Below are positions 23,142 through 37,645 of a stretch of 64,000 bases of DNA, piece by piece. A model generated the notes under the pieces. That model worked only from the letters and a program-made list of their open reading frames with translations, had not been told where the DNA came from and ran no database searches. Origin of the DNA: Cacajao melanocephalus (taxonomy: Eukaryota > Chordata > Mammalia > Primates > Pitheciidae); assembly GCA_963573385.1 (NCBI GenBank), contig CAUYLG010048326.1, positions 1 to 64,000 on the forward strand, read 5' to 3'. Each line of letters opens with the position of its first letter. Positions within the stretch are counted from its first letter, which is position 1. Both the position numbers and the translations under genes were made by a program.

Positions 23142-26100
23142 AGTTTCCAGGGATTTTTTTTTCCTAATCACTTTTATGTTTTTATGTTTAAAAAGTGTGC
23201 ATGATCCAGACTTATCATTTTAATGCTTAAAATAGTCTAGGTTGATCTAAATTAAAATTATAGTTGCTCTTCCAATGTAAAGCATATCTTTCCCACACTC
23301 TTCCCCAGCTCTGCAGCTGATCTTCATTCTCCCTTGTCTCCTTTTTTCCCACTCACTACCTACTGTTAATAGTGTGATGGTCAAGAAAAGCTTCTCAGAG
23401 AAGGGGTCATTACAGCTGAATATACTGGAAAAAGGGAGAAGCATGAGAAATTATTTTTTAAGTTCATAAACTGAAAGCCAATGGGCCTCATCCAAAATAT
23501 AAATATGTGTTCTCTGATCCTGCTGTGCATTAAAACATTTTGACGTAATTGTCGATGTTTATAAAGTTGGTTGGTTTTACATAATAATATAGATTTCCAG
23601 TTTCTTTCGTAAATTAGAAGAGCCAGGACCCCTCGGCCAGTGTATTAATGTGACCTAATACCTAGAGCTGGGCACAGCTGCCCCCCTCCTAGCCTCATTA
23701 TTATGTTCCTGACATTCACTAATGGATTATACCAGGCTCATTTGCTTAAAGATCTTTCTCTCATTGGCATTTGAGATTTGAATGTTAGCCTACAGGCATG
23801 AGAAACTACAAGTTCCTTAATATGTATTTTAGTTAGCATTCTTATTTAGAAACACCAGGACTTAGTCTAACAAATTTAAATGGAAAAGCAATTTGTTAAA
23901 GGCTTCTAGGTCATTTACATAAACTGTAGGAGGAACAGAGAATCTGGCTCAGAATACATGCAGCCAAATACAACACCCCAATCAAAGCCAGGTGCTGTGA
24001 TGACGGGTGCTGTTTCTCTCTGCATCACAGGCTCAATAGCGGGCATCATGTCAGGAGGTATTTTATGGTGTCTATGGGTGCCTGGCACTGTTTCCTGAAA
24101 GCTCTTCATTTCTGTACAGCATTCCACCACTCTCTCCAGCAATGTGTGGTCTGCTTAATGCCATCATCCTCCTGTTATTTTCTTCTGAGCCATCCTTTGA
24201 AGGAATCTAAGTCTGCATGCCTAGATTATATCTCTAAGCAAGGCTACAGAGGCAAAAGTGGGCATCAATTTGGTGGGCTGGGATTCATAAACTGGAAAAT
24301 CAATACAACATTGAAACTGTGTTCAAGAGATACTTAGTACTGAGAAGGACAACTGTTTAAGAGGCTTGCCTAAAGGCATAGCGTGAGCAGTACTAGTAAA
24401 GGTGAAATTTGAAGCCATTTCTCCTGTGTCCCAAGTCATTATTTGATGCTTGTCTCTCACTCTATATTTAGATAGAGAGATATAAAGCTCTAATCCTAAA
24501 GAAAGGATCTGAAATGGGCTTTCAGGAACTGTAGGGAGCTCTTTATTTTTAATTAAAATATCTCCACCTAAAAAACCAATATTTCTCAAAACATGCACTT
24601 ACTGACCACCCAATGCTTCCTGTATATAAACTTGCATGTAACTAGAAGACATTTGACACTGGTGGGAGAACAGATCCCTAATGAACTACTGTTAGTTCAG
24701 GGGAGAGGTGTAATGTTAGCAATGAATGCAATTATCTTCCTCTCTATAGCATAGATATCTTATTCTAGGATTTATACTTCATGATGCCCCAAAATTTGTC
24801 CCAGGAATACCACCTGGTGTCACTTAATTTCATATTGAAGCCTTAGATTTTCCACTAGAAATTGAATTATTCCAAGTAATAATAACCATGTATTTTAGCT
24901 GTTTGCATATATGACAAAAAGGTAGATAGTACAGGATATAAAATTGTTGACAGAATAAATGCATGTATGTGTTTGTGTGTTTTTCAAATGAGTAAATGCT
25001 TTTAATAACAGCCTTTCAGATCATCAGCATAGTTGCAGCAAGCAGAGCTGAGAGACTTTCCATATCCTCAATCATACCACATTTTTTCTACATTGTAATG
25101 AAATAGTAAACTGTCCTCCTTCTTTTGCCCAGATAAGTAGAGTTATCAGTAATCTGAAATGTAATTTAATTCCTTTTGTGTGTCAGGCTAATAGAAACCA
25201 AGAGATACAGATGAAGAAAAAGCAGCCATAATCAAGAAATCATAAATAATTACATTCAAAAAAGTAGTGTAAGGAGCTGGTTCAGACTTTTGTTTGTCTT
25301 CATCCAATTATGGGATTTACAAAAGTGGTGATTACATAAATGAATACATGATCTTTTCACAAGCCAGAAGAAATGTAACTGACTGTTTGATCACTTTGAT
25401 CGCTGCCCAGGGAAGGCCAGGAAATTGAAGGGAGGAGGCAGAGCAGTGGCTCAGAGCAGGGTCTGGGATGAAAGTGAAATAGGAAAGAGTGCCCAGGAGG
25501 GTGAATTAAGTGTCAGAGATCATCCACTCTCTCTGCCTTATTTTATACAAAATGTGTGGAAGGAAAGAAGTGACTGAAAATTAATAGCCTTTCCTCTGGC
25601 AATATTGAAGTAACCAGCCCGTTAGGAGTGTGCTTGCTTTCTCACTTAACGCACAGAGAATTTGTAAAGATGAGAATACTTCAAGATATCATTGGTCTAA
25701 TTATTAGAGTTATGTCATTTTGAGATAATTGTATGTCATCAAGATAATCGTAGAGTGCCTCCCTCCTTCTCTTCCTTCCCCCATCCCTCACAAGCACATC
25801 ATTTTAAGCATATACCTACATACAAGGAGCACTGCATACCGATAGAAATTGACCCTGAAATTTAGGGGAATAAAAGAGCACACTTAAATACTTAAAAGTG
25901 CCAGAATACTTTATAATGTCTACTGCTATTGCTCACTGTGAATTTGATTATAATTAAATATCTTGTAAGATTATCTCTTACAAAAAAACCAACCAAACAA
26001 CAACAACAAAAACTACACAGAAAACTAAGTTTTCTAAGTTTCCCATCTGTTGAGAAATCTATACCTCTTTTTTCCTATCCTGAAAATTTCTCTTTCAACT

Positions 26101-26749
26101 TCCAGGTTTGTCTTTCATTGTGCATTCTAGTATTTGGTAGACAAGTCTGTGACGATCTTACAATATCATAAGAGTACTAGGATAAGACAGTCTACACAGG
26201 CCATTTGGATAGGAGCTAGAAAATAATTTATGTATTTGTAATATTTCCACATTCAGAGAAAAAAATGGACACATGTGTATTCTTGACTGGTTTAAAACCT
26301 GGTCTCCTGATCTCTAGACACTTTGTGCTTAGGTAATGGAGGCTGTGGAGGAGAACAGCTCAAGGAAAATGCTGACACCAGAAGATAGTGCATAGGTTCA
26401 GTGAAGGAGCACAGCCACCCTGGAATCAGGGTACCATGCTTGTCAGCTCACAAAGGTTGCTGAACTGATGCCCTTTGTTCAAGCTGCACCTTTCTTTATC
26501 TTTACAGCATTTCACATTATTCACTGGGTCACCCTTAGAAGCACTCATCTTGCTCGAACCAATGCCAGAACAGCTAGATTCTCTTTGTATTTTTAATTTT
26601 TCTGCCTTCTTACCTCCCAAGCTACTATTTCTCACCTACACTGAGGTTGTTTTCCTGCTCTGTGGGTGCTTAGTTAACATCTCTTTAAATTCCTAAATCA
26701 GCCATCTTCATTTTCAGTCTTCCTCAGAAGCTCAAGACACACATTTCAA
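23136..26749. other. Long unassigned stretch
   Basis: Mixed composition with no gene found. Parts near 23470-23780 and 23900-24300 are less AT-rich and could be ancient repeats or conserved non-coding DNA. I cannot place them. Short open frames on both strands at 23915-24598 overlap each other and lack splice context. Confidence 0.45.
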
Positions 26750-27440
26750 ACATCTACGTTTTATTGTTATTGTTACTCTTGAAAATTCACATGATTTGTT
26801 CATTACTCCTTCACTCTTAGCATTAACCTTTAAATCCAGTGAGTTCCAGGTTTTGTTTCATTTATTTATTAGTTTTTAAATATGACTGTCAGATCATATT
26901 TGCAGTAGTCTGACTTGTGTTTCCTACTGTCACTACTCTAGTTTATCTTTCCTTTCTCAACACCTGCATTATTGCTAATGGTCCCTTGTATTCTGTCCAT
27001 TTTGCTGATTAGTCAAATGGAAATTACCACATTAATCTTTCTAAATTACCATTCTCATTATATGATCCAATCTCCTGTCATAAATCTTCAGCAGTGTGCT
27101 ATTTTATAACAAATGCTATCTAAACTTATTCAAAGTTATTGAAAATCTGATGCTCACCTGTCCCATCTTATAAGGTTTTATACTATGTATCCTGTACTGT
27201 TGATATAATATTCATCTTTGTGTGTTAAAGTAATACGTATCTTTCAAGGATGTGTTCAAATACCATGAAGCATCCACATGTACCTATTCATTAACTGTCA
27301 TGGACCTGAATTCATCTCTTCTATCTTCTCCTGTATGATTGTATCTCTCTTTCCCTAACAGTATATCCATATAATTTCCCTCCTAGACTATAAGCTTCTT
27401 TCAGACAATGACTGTATTACTATGTCTAATCCTTCTTGTA
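26750..27440 (+). mobile_element. L2 LINE 3' region
   Basis: Collinear with the L2 ORF2 end and 3' UTR: TCCTACTGTCACTACTCTAG, ACATTAATCTTTCTAAATTACC, TCATTATATGATCC, AATCTTCAGCAGTG and GACTATAAGCTTCTTTCAGAC, with ACTGTATTACTATGTCTAAT near the end. Strongly diverged, as expected for this ancient family. Confidence 0.72.
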
Positions 27441-28184
27441 CTAAGTTTTGTTAAATATCCAAGGAAAATCTTAATAAAATGTGTTATAATAATATAATGA
27501 ATTACCATCTTAAAATGACACTGTAACAGATCATCTCCTAAAATCTCTACAGGTATAATTAGTCCATAAACGAAGCTTAAAGACAATGTCTTCAGATAGC
27601 CTGTATAAATATCTAAATATTTCTTTTATATTTCTTAATAAAAATTGTATTGTAAAATAAATTTCTCATAATTTATTTGAAATAATATTACAAAGTAGAA
27701 TCCTGTCACATCAGTATTGGTAACATCAAAGAGGTGTGCACAACTATCTTGAACAGGCAAAATTGCTAACTTCCATTACTGCATATTATTTCATTCTATT
27801 TTCTTCACTCTGTTTTTTGGTACTTTGTGATGGTAGAATCTCATGGCTTTCAATACAAATTATGTGGTAAATCGGTCTTAATTTTATTTTGGCATTTCCA
27901 GTGTTATAATTTGTACATATTATATGTATTTGTCTTTTCTAGGCCTTGTTTGCATTGGCCGCATATGCTTTTGAGCCTCACTGGAAATGTTTCCTTGTTG
28001 AGGAAATACTCTAAGACCTAAAGCTTAACCATTATATCTAGTATTCATTAAAGACCCTCTGCCTAGGGATTAGGTGAGGCTGAGGAGATATGTAATATGA
28101 CCATTAAAGCAACTATGCAGTGAAATTCTCAGGTACATTGATATTTTCAAGTGCAAACTATTAAATAATACATGGGGGAAGATC
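27441..28184. other. Unassigned spacer
   Basis: AT-rich, no gene or named repeat. Confidence 0.5.
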
Positions 28185-28390
28185 ATGTGCTTATCACAGG
28201 CCAGCTCTACTGCTTATTATTAGCTTAGCCCTGAATATGTTGTCAGAACTCTCAATGGGTCAGACTTTTTTAATATGAGAAATGAAGATAATAATGCCAA
28301 TCTCATAATATTGTTATAATGAATAATAGAGATAATATAAGCTAAGTAAGCAAAACTTAGTAGAGGTTCAATCATTATGGCTATAGTTTC
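28185..28390 (+). mobile_element. MIR SINE
   Basis: Sense MIR order: GGCCAGCTCTACTGCTTATTA, TTTAATATGAGAAATGAAGATAATAATGCC, split by mutation, then ATAATGAATAATAGAGATAATATAAG and AACTTAGTAGAGG. Confidence 0.6.
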
Positions 28391-31300
28391 TTAATGCATG
28401 CAGTCACATGGATTGACATTTCTAGTATGCTTTTCTGAAAAACAATATATAACCAGGTATTTCTTTATTTGCTTTTTAAGCAAGTCTATTTCTAGTAACT
28501 GAACCATCTACTGACAGAGGTTAATAATCTTATTACATGCTTAAAATTGCTTGACCAGAAGGACCTTGCTCATTTATATATTTCTTGTGCATTGCAAAAC
28601 ACCTGAAATCTAGCTAGTGCATACTCTAAGTTCACTGAGTAAAAGTGAAGAGGACAATAAGGAGATAGAAGCTCAAAATTATTCCCAATGATTTTATCAA
28701 AACACAATACGACAAGAGTGAAAACAGATTTCTCTAAAACATTACATAAGTAAGAAAAGTTTCATAATCTATGAGAAATAGCTTTATTTAATAATAAAAT
28801 TTGCATATAAATACAAGAAGAAAGAGGTAAATCTGTAAAACAGTGAGATCTAGGTAATGCTTCACAATAATTGAGAAATCAGTGATAAAAATATGTGCCT
28901 TTTGTTGCCTTTGGAGCTCTTAGAATAAACCTACACTAAATAAATGTATTATTTTCTTCCTTGAATCAAGACTGGTTTGTATAATTTTAATACTGTAGTT
29001 TCTATAGTCAAAGCATCTCTTGAAAATTTCTAGAGAATTTGGTTAATGAACCAATGTTCCGAAACTTTCCTTTTTTATCTGTGGCTCTTTAGCCCCTGCC
29101 CCTGTGCTAAACCAGGCTGTGAGGTTTCTCCTCTTCCCTTACCCAAGTGTTTGGGGGCAATTTCATGTGGTGATTCTAGTTGAGACTTCTGAATTAACTT
29201 GTGCCCAATATATGTATGTTAAGATGCTCTTAAGTAAGCTCTAACCTGCAATTCTCCATTTACAAATCTTACCTGCTTTGGGACTCAAGGAAGAGAACTG
29301 TTGTTTCTTAGTACCCACTCTATGCCAAACATTTTATGTATCACTGTATTTTAAATTTTTACCACTACGTAATTATTCTAAGAGGACATAATAAAGGATG
29401 CAACTTTTATAAAGTAAATCCTGATTTTTTTTCTAAAATTTTAAAATGTTGCACTTTTCTAAGATATTGTACTGTGAATGTTGTATCTCAATATGTTTGT
29501 TTTTGAGCAATTGAGACAGATAGGGTTGAGTCCTACCATAGAAGATTGGTTGTGTTAAATTAATTTATTTTAAATCAGTAGTAAAGTGTTTGATATGTTC
29601 TAGAAATTGAGATCATGTGTGTTCAATCCAGCTGGAATATGAATACCTAAATATTTCAAGAAATCCCAAAACAATTATGAGGCTACTCTTTTGCATTTGA
29701 AAAATTGTACTTAAAATTTTTGAGAAATTCTTTTACTGCAGTTAGGAGGACACCCTTGAATGTCCTTGAGGAGATAATTCAGGAGCAGCTATGAGTGTAT
29801 GACTAAAATAAACAATTCATAAAAGAAATGATTGCTTTGGAGTGGCATAAAGTAGCTTCTGAGTTTAAAAGAGAATCCTACCAATAGCAAGTTCTTTATA
29901 AACAGCCTTAATCAGTAAGACAGATTTTTACTCAATATGCAAAGTAGGTTATGTCACTGATTCTTATTTTTAACCATCTTTATTATATTCACATGCAGGT
30001 AATACCATCTGTAACACTTTCTTTAAGCATGAAAAGTAAGATTTCTCCATATTGTTTATCACCAGCCACATAATCATCTCTAACTTATTCCACAACAGAT
30101 TATTTCTCTGTGCAAACCCTCTGAGAACATTACAGCAATAATTTCATGTCCAACTGGAGGAATTCTCGATCTTGTGAGTTAGTTCTGATTGTCATTTCTC
30201 TTAGAAATTCAGTGTTTTTCTGTCTAAATCAATCTAATTATTAAGAGGTCTGTTTATCAAGTTTTATACTCATCTTCCTCTAGCTCTAACTTCAAATATT
30301 ACTTTATTTATATAGTAATATATTAATCTAGTAAATGTCATATAAATAACATTTATAATAATTTGTGGATTATAATTCTTATTTTCATGCTGTATGAGTA
30401 TTCAAACACATATTGTTTTGTCTCTTTTTTATTGTTCATTTTGATAAATCACATTTCAAAATACGTCCTTGTTCAGATAACATCAGAATCAACCTTTTAG
30501 AACTTTGGAGATAACAGGAAAAAACAGATGCTATCACTTTTGCTAGGATTAAAGTTTTGACTTAATATAATCACCTATAATCTAGGTAAATATCAGGTTG
30601 AAAACATAATAGCAGTTCCAACATTAGACCATTTACATCAGAGTTCATAAAACATATACTTCTCATATGTGTTTCTGGGTCGTGTATGGACATTTTTTCA
30701 GATGTTCTGGAAAAAGTATGTAGAATTGGAAAAGAAGCATAATCAGAGCTTAACCAGGGATAGTAATACCTGAAATCACAAATGAAGACATTTTGTACAG
30801 ATATCAGATTTTTAGAATTATCAGGCACTTGGGTAATCTAAAACTGCTCAGGAAACTCCTTGGCTCAAACTGACTTTCCTTATAAATATCAAAAATAAAT
30901 AGAAAAGTACGCCAAAACATTATCACTGCTGTGAAAAATCAGATAATGGTGATACTCATGCCAAGGAGAAGGAGATAAGTAATGCACTCAAGTAGAAAAA
31001 GTGGGGATAGATATGGTAAGAAAAAAAGAATTCTATGTTAGTGATCAATTACACTGGATTTTTTTCTATGGTTCTTTTGTGTGTATTGTTGCCTGTTATG
31101 TAACACAATAGAGTGTGATCTTAAGCAATTGAAATAAAGAGAGAAAACTTCAATGAACTGGAGACTTGAATTTTTTTGAGAGTAGGATAAACCCTCGCTG
31201 GTATTCTTTCCTTTATTACTGAATACAAGTGCTACTCTCCAGGGAAGCACTTCCATTAAGAATACAGAGATTCCAGCTCCACTGGAAAGTAGATAATGCT

Positions 31301-31669
31301 CATTACCATATATTATTATAGATTTTGTTGATAGATTTGTACTGTCTTTTAATTGGACACAGGCTAGATACAAACTATAAAGATAGATGGGCAGGAAAAT
31401 ATGATTGAGAACTAGAGAGCAACTTATATTTAAAAAGTTGGCTAGAAGCATTGCAAAAACCATTTTAAATGGAAAAATTTCATCTACTTTAATGGCCTAT
31501 GGACTCCCTATTGTTCTTTAATCTGTAGAAAAGGATGATTGGGTGAGCATGGGGCATAAGTGGAGTACATATTTTGTGCAAATTAGATCTGATATGTTGT
31601 GCCCACTTTGTATAAAAAGTAATATGATAAACCCTAATTGCATTGGGATTTCATTTCATAGCTGGAGAA
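28391..31669. other. Long unassigned AT-rich stretch
   Basis: No gene or named repeat placed. A donor-like CAG|GTAAGA on the minus strand near 29273 has upstream sequence with stops in all frames. A 141-codon minus open frame at 31038-31463 shows no start context, domain or splice flanks; it is hydrophobic and serine-rich, as random AT-rich frames often are. Confidence 0.45.
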
Positions 31670-31795
31670 GAGACCATCTATTCATTTGAAAGTATTTATT
31701 AAGCATCTTTAAGCCAGTTTCTGTTTCTCATGTTAGAGGGTCAACAAGAAGGAAACACTACCTGCTCTCAAGGAACACACTTTCTTGTAGGTAAA
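31670..31795 (-). mobile_element. Ancient L2/MIR-related repeat fragment
   Basis: Text of the kind TATTCATTTGAAAGTATTTATTAAGC followed by TACCTGCTCTCAAGGAACACAC matches the widely dispersed mammalian relic ending near TTTATTGAGCACC. Family assignment is weak. Confidence 0.4.
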
Positions 31796-32863
31796 GAAAT
31801 AATGACATTTACTGAGGTATTATATAACTTTTTATAAAGTTCTGATACCTCATAAGTAGATGATAGAAGTCTCACGTTCTAGAATATGAGGGAGCATGAG
31901 AGGAGTAACTCAGTTTGCCTGGAGAGGTTACAAAGTACCTTAAAGGGAAAGGAATATTTGTGTTGAAATCTACAGGGACAAGTAGAAATACATCTCATTT
32001 AGTATGGAAGGCAATTCATTCTCTGAGGGAGTGTTGCAAGTTGGTTTCTCTGTAAAGAAGACTCTGAAACATAGATTAGCTTGAAGAATGTTTATAAAGG
32101 AGGACTTTTTGGTTCAATCACTATGAAAACAGAGAAAGGGTGTAGGATGGGGTAGAGGGAGAAACCTAAGTGTGATGGACTCCTAACTCTAGGCTTGGTC
32201 TACTCCATGGGGAGCTTGAGAACTAGAATGAACTTTCAGAGATGCTCTGAGATGGGCTGAGATGACCAAGCCTTTATAACTCCCATGTCATTCAGTAATT
32301 TGCATGTATGCCACTGTAAGAGAAGAGGAAAGACAGCGCCTTGCAATTGCAGTCACCCCTGAATCAGGGACTAACGTCTAAATGTCTTCTCACCACACTT
32401 GCAGCTGCTGGGCCATGTCTTTCACTGAACAGGGACCTGGGGGCCGTATTACAATGATCATGACCAAGGTGATGTAAATAGAAACTGCAGCTTGGTGCAG
32501 ATGGTTTGTGACAGTCATTACGGATAATGGAAAAACTTGTTGGATGAAATATAAATTATAGAAGTGTCCAGGGGAACTGAGGGTATAGCTGAGGTTGATT
32601 GTCACACTGGAGATGTCAAATCTTGTTCCCTCTCTGGATAGTACTATGATATGAGGAGTTTTATACAGAGGTCTTAGAAAGTGGTTCAGGCTGATGGATA
32701 AGGAAATTTAGCATCACAGGAAATTTCACAGCTATGGAGGAGACATAGCTATAAGAATTTGTTTTCAGCTGAGGGACACAAATCCTTATCATCTGCAGGG
32801 ATAGGCAAGACAGGACACAATTCCACAACAACCATGTTGCCAGAAACAAACATACAATGAATG
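31796..32863. other. Unassigned segment, possibly ERV-derived
   Basis: 32040-32860 is less AT-rich and contains phrases I associate with old dispersed repeats (GGGCCATGTCTTTCACTG, GGGACCTGGGGGCC, GATCATGACC). I cannot name a family. No open frame of note. Confidence 0.3.
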
Positions 32864-33337
32864 TGTGGTGGTCAGAATAGCAGCTCCTAAAGAGACCCAT
32901 GTCCTAATTTTCAGGACCTGTGAATATGTTAGTTTACATGGCAAAAGGGAGTTTGCAAATGTGATTAAGAATAAGAACATTGAGATGAGGAGGTGATCAT
33001 TATTTGGATGAGCCTGATGTAATTACAGTGGTTCCTAAAAGTAGAAGAAGGGTGCAAGAAAGAATTCAGAGAGATGTAATGTGAGAAAGACTTGAACCAT
33101 CCTTGCTAACTTTGAAGATGTAAGTGGGCTGTGAACCAAGGAATGCCGTGACCTCTAGAAGCTGGAAAAGGCAAGGAAACCCAGAGCGCACAGAAAAGGA
33201 TGCCGCCCTGCCAGCACCTTTATTTATGATACTCATGTCAGACTTCTGACCTCCATAAATATAAGATAGCAAATTTTTATTATTTAAACCATTATTTTCG
33301 TGGTAATTTATTACAGCAGCAATAGTAACCTAATATA
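32864..33337 (+). repeat. MLT1-type solo LTR (ERVL-MaLR)
   Basis: Starts TGTGGTGGTCAGAATAG and carries the MLT1 blocks CATGTCCTAATTTTCAGGACC, GGGAGTTTGCAAATGTGATTAAG, AACCAAGGAATGCCGTGACC, CTCTAGAAGCTGGAAAAGGCA, split by mutations, and ACTTCTGACCTCCATAAAT. It ends GCAATAGTAACCTAATATA. Flanking 5-mers GAATG and GAAGA match only partly. Confidence 0.85.
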
Positions 33338-36300
33338 GAAGATGTATCTTAGGAATTAAGTTCTAAATTCAGCACACAAAACTCAACTAGTCAACACTGA
33401 CTTTAATAATATCATATATGACACATACAGTGTTCATCATCTGGTTTATATGACCTTGCATATTAATCTGTATCTATAAATAGATAATACTACATTATAT
33501 TTAGTATACACATGAAAAGTACATATGCAAAGGTAACACTTTTTAAAATCACGCGCATAGTAAAAAGGCATGACTATTTGCATATATGATGTTCAACTCT
33601 ACATTGACAAAGGAAGATAAGAAGCACAAAACTATCATTGAAAATAACATTTAAATAAGTCTCTTTGACACAGGTGAACGAGGCTGGAAATTACTTGCTA
33701 GAAAGGAGTTAGAATATTGAAGCAGGAGAAACAATTCTGATTTAATTCTAGCTTAATTCTGATTTCATGAATTGCTGATAAAAGGGTCTTAGTTTTCTTC
33801 CCATCTACAAACAGGATTGCCTCCAGAATTTGTGACAGGAACAAAATTCTGGGACAGCTTAAATGTTGTATGGGATTCAGAGGCAAAGAGTTAGGTAGAT
33901 CAATACAGAGGCTGACAATTCACTAGTAATTTCCTTTTTCCAGAATCCCAAGAAAGACTTCCCTTAAACAGTTATCAGTACTTCAGTAAGTAACAATGAT
34001 TGAATTATAGTGTAGCACTATTTTTGGCTAAAAACAATAACATTAAAATTTATAATTTATGCTATTATAATAAGCCTGTAAACTTTAAAATTGCATTACA
34101 TGATTTTGGAAAGAATCCTAATCTCCATCTACAAGCACAATAACTCACCCTTGAATAAAATGGCACCTGTAGTTTAGTTAACATATACCAGGTTTTTCTC
34201 CTTCTGTTCCATATTCCAAGAAGTTGAAATAAATCCAGAGCCTATTTTTAAATTGAAGGTGCATGGTCAATAGGAACCTCATGCTTGACGTAGCTTCAGA
34301 AGTACAAGAAAAAAAAAATCAAAACACAGTTTGGAATTTCCCCCTTTTGAGAAATTGATCCATTTTATTTTATGCTTTTTTCAGCAATACACAAAATAAA
34401 CTCTGAAGAAAAGGCTACATATGCTTATCCAATGCCAGGAAACAAGGGTGGAGGGTAGAGAAGAATGAAATATCAGTATTTTGGTTTGTTTTGGATTTTA
34501 ATGCTGTTATAGAGGCAAAGCAAAGCTTGGCTGTATAACCCTACTTGTGGGATTTAAGACTATGTTTAGTGGCTTGGTTTTTTAATATAAAGGAGCAGAA
34601 GTGGGCATCACAAAGGTGCCATTTCATAGCTGAGAAGATCGGAAGAGTAAAATAAAAATCTTTGGAACAAAAAAAGTAATTGTGGATCATTGACTCCAAA
34701 TGTTGTTTTAGATCCTTTAAGGTTCGCATTGCCCATTCCATCTCTTGGCTTCTCTGACTCTTTCCTCATGCCTGACCAGCACTGTGCAGTATAAAGTATT
34801 TTTACTGGGGTGACATCAGGTAAATTTCTTACCCGCACTATTACATAATAAATATTTATTTAGTGAATGATGAAATAAGTAAATGAATGAATAATTTGAC
34901 GCTTAAATAAGGACCCCAAGCTGCTTCAAAAGCTCTCTCACTGTAAAATGCTTCACTATTGACATCTCTCTGTGGTGAAGTTTGTGTTCTAGGATTTGTG
35001 TCCAATACTAATTAAGTGTACTCTCTTTTTAAGTGCAAGTTTTTCCAAAAGTGATTCTTTCTTGGCTTAGGGAAGAGCTCACTTAAATCTTTTCAATTGG
35101 TTTGCCAGGGAGATAGCCCTGACCTTCTTTCCCTTTAGATATAGGCTGATGTTCTACGTTTCTTAAACTAAGGCTATGTTCATACCAGAGTAATTGACTA
35201 AATAATTGCCCTAACGGGATTTTAACCTTACTCTCAGTCTTAATTGGATGATTGCTCCAGTGTGAACAGACTCTAATAAGATCCCGAAGAAAAACAGCCT
35301 TTACCTTCCAAAACCAGTCTACTATACTATTCCGTCACTGAATTTTCACCAGAGATGTAGTAAGTGTTAAAAATAAAACATCTAAAGCAGAAATATACAT
35401 GTTGCCAATAAAGTTCCACAATTGACAAACCACAGAGATGTTTATTAAAAAAAGTTTGAAAGGGTCTCCAGAATGTCTTCTCTCTCTTTATACACACATA
35501 TAAATATATATACACAATAAACACACACAGACATACACATTTAAATATGCACATGTGTGTAAATGTATATATGCAAATAACTATGTACACTCATGTATTT
35601 GTATGCACACAGAGACATATATACATACTGAAGATGTAACCAAGTGGCCATTTGGCTCCAGGTGAGATGACCAAGTATTTACATAAGTATTTAGTCAAAA
35701 GCCAAGTCAAAGCCAAATATCATCACTGTAGAATGAACTCCTGTAATATAATAATAAATCTGATATTTTAATTAAAATAATTATTTTAACTTTCTTACTA
35801 AAATGCTTAGTTATACAAATTTAAAAGTTTGAAATTATAATACTGGGACAATAAATTATTGGCAGTGTCTGAGATGAGTCATCCCATAGTCTCTATATCT
35901 ATTTAACATTTATAAAACTAAATAAAGACTCAATTTTACCAGATGTAGTAGAAGAGAAGGACTTAGTATGTGTGGGGAAAGTGATCTCATTTTTTCCCTG
36001 CAAGACATGTTTTTCTCAAACTCTTCATAGTGTTACTATTGCTATGATGATTATTTATTTTGTTGTTGCTCATGGATTTTGAAAATTTTCCTCCTCATAA
36101 CATTTTGTTCTGGCAAAATTATTATTTTCCTTTTTCTTCAATGTCAAAAGAATAAAGAATTCCCAAATAGGATTTAAAAAACTCTCATATCTTAAGCTGA
36201 TTTAAACTACATATTAAATACAGTTTATGAGTTATTTTGTTTCTTAATATAATGTCTATATAATCATGCAACATTTAAAATATAAAATTATGATATCTAA

Positions 36301-37049
36301 TACCTATTTTTCAGGTTTTTGTTATTAAATAATTTGCATAGGTTTATTGACTTGAAAGGGATATTGTGTTTTTTCTAAAGTTCATCTTGTAAAGGTGATT
36401 TTGTAATATTCATAGTTGGAAGTCAATCTATTTCTCTAGTTATTTCAAAGTTATAATTGAAAAAATAATTCTCATGGCAATTATTAAATTAATGCAACAT
36501 TTTGCTTTTTTAATCATAATGTACAATTGAAGTTAATTGTCTAATGTATCTATCACATATAAACTGCCTAGATTTTTCAAAGATATGTCCAAAATAGTTA
36601 CTTATGTCTTCAAAATAACATTTATTGGTGCATTCCTAAATACTTATATATTTGTTTGTATGAGTGTGTATGTAGATATCATATGCATGTATTTTTACCT
36701 ATGTATAGTCATACGTGTATATTTACATAGTTTATCTAGAAACATAAGAGCAATGTTGCTTTCCACTTAGCAGCTAGTAGTCATTTCTCATGTTAGTACA
36801 GACAGTTTACTTTTATGGATTTAAGATACTTCTTAGAATCTCCTCTACTTGGCTTATAAGTTATTTGCAGTTTTTACCTATTACAAACCTTTACACCATG
36901 GTAGTTCCTTGTAATAGACATTGTTTTTTATGTACCAAAAATTCAATTTCCTATCTGCCTTCCTAATAGAATCATAATTCTATTCAGGAATCTACTCTTC
37001 TACGAGGCCTTTCTGTCTCAGGTTAAGGTAGCCATATTCATATCCAGAA
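33338..37049. other. Long unassigned AT-rich stretch
   Basis: No gene found. Purine-pyrimidine alternating CA/TA/TG-rich patches lie at 35488-35640 and 36640-36735. Around 34840-34900 the ATTTATTTAGTGAATGATG text resembles a short L2 tail. Confidence 0.45.
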
Positions 37050-37645
37050 GTGGGTATGATGGGTCTAACAGTAATCCTGCCCACTGAAGGGGTTCAGGAC
37101 ATGCTATTCCAAAGGATGGTATTTTGGCATTTGAGAAAACAGCAGAAGCAGGAGGAAGATCATTCTCACCTTCCCCTCTCCCACCCATCTTCCTTGAAGC
37201 AGGTTATAAAATATAAGAAGATCACTCTTTGACCTCTTCCTCCTTTCTCCCCTAAGGGTTGTAAAACTCTCATTTAAGAAGTACTTTCCCTATATCCAGA
37301 GAAAAGGAATATTCTTGTCTCTGAAGACTTAGGGACACACAAAAAAATCTGAACAAACAGGCCTTGCTATAATAATTTCTCCCCAGTTTATTATTGTTAG
37401 ATCATGCTCCTTTTGTCAATCATACTTCTCCACAATTGTCCACTTCTTCATCAAATCAAACATAAACAACACACAAGTTTACCTGTTACTTTGGGTCTTC
37501 ATGCCCTTGTGAAAGCTCTCATGTCTTATGAAATATATATTACTAATTTGTATGCTTTTCTCTTGTTACTCTGTCTTTCATTATTGAGGCCTCAGCCATG
37601 AACCTAAGATGGGACGGAAAGACATTTCTATTTCCCTATGCTACT
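37050..37645 (+). repeat. LTR-like sequence, ERVL/ERV1 type, family unassigned
   Basis: The block has the texture of an old LTR: CTGAAGGGGTTCAGGACATG at its start, GCAGGTTATAAAATATAAGAAG in the middle, then CCAGTTTATTATTGTTAG and a late CTTTTCTCTTGTTACTCTG, followed by CCTCAGCCATGAACCTAAGA. Several human LTR families share these cues. Ends and target duplication are not visible. Confidence 0.45.

Noticed and set aside
22818..23171. 117-codon minus-strand open frame
   Set aside because: Encoded by TA, TG and GA dinucleotide repeats (poly IY, HT, SL); no real protein.
29274..29378. Minus-strand exon candidate with CAG|GTAAGA donor
   Set aside because: All three frames carry early stops; could only be non-coding.
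31038..31463. 141-codon minus open frame, the longest in the window
   Set aside because: No repeat explains it, but it has no domain, no splice flanks and no promoter context. One frame this long in 64 kb of DNA is within chance.
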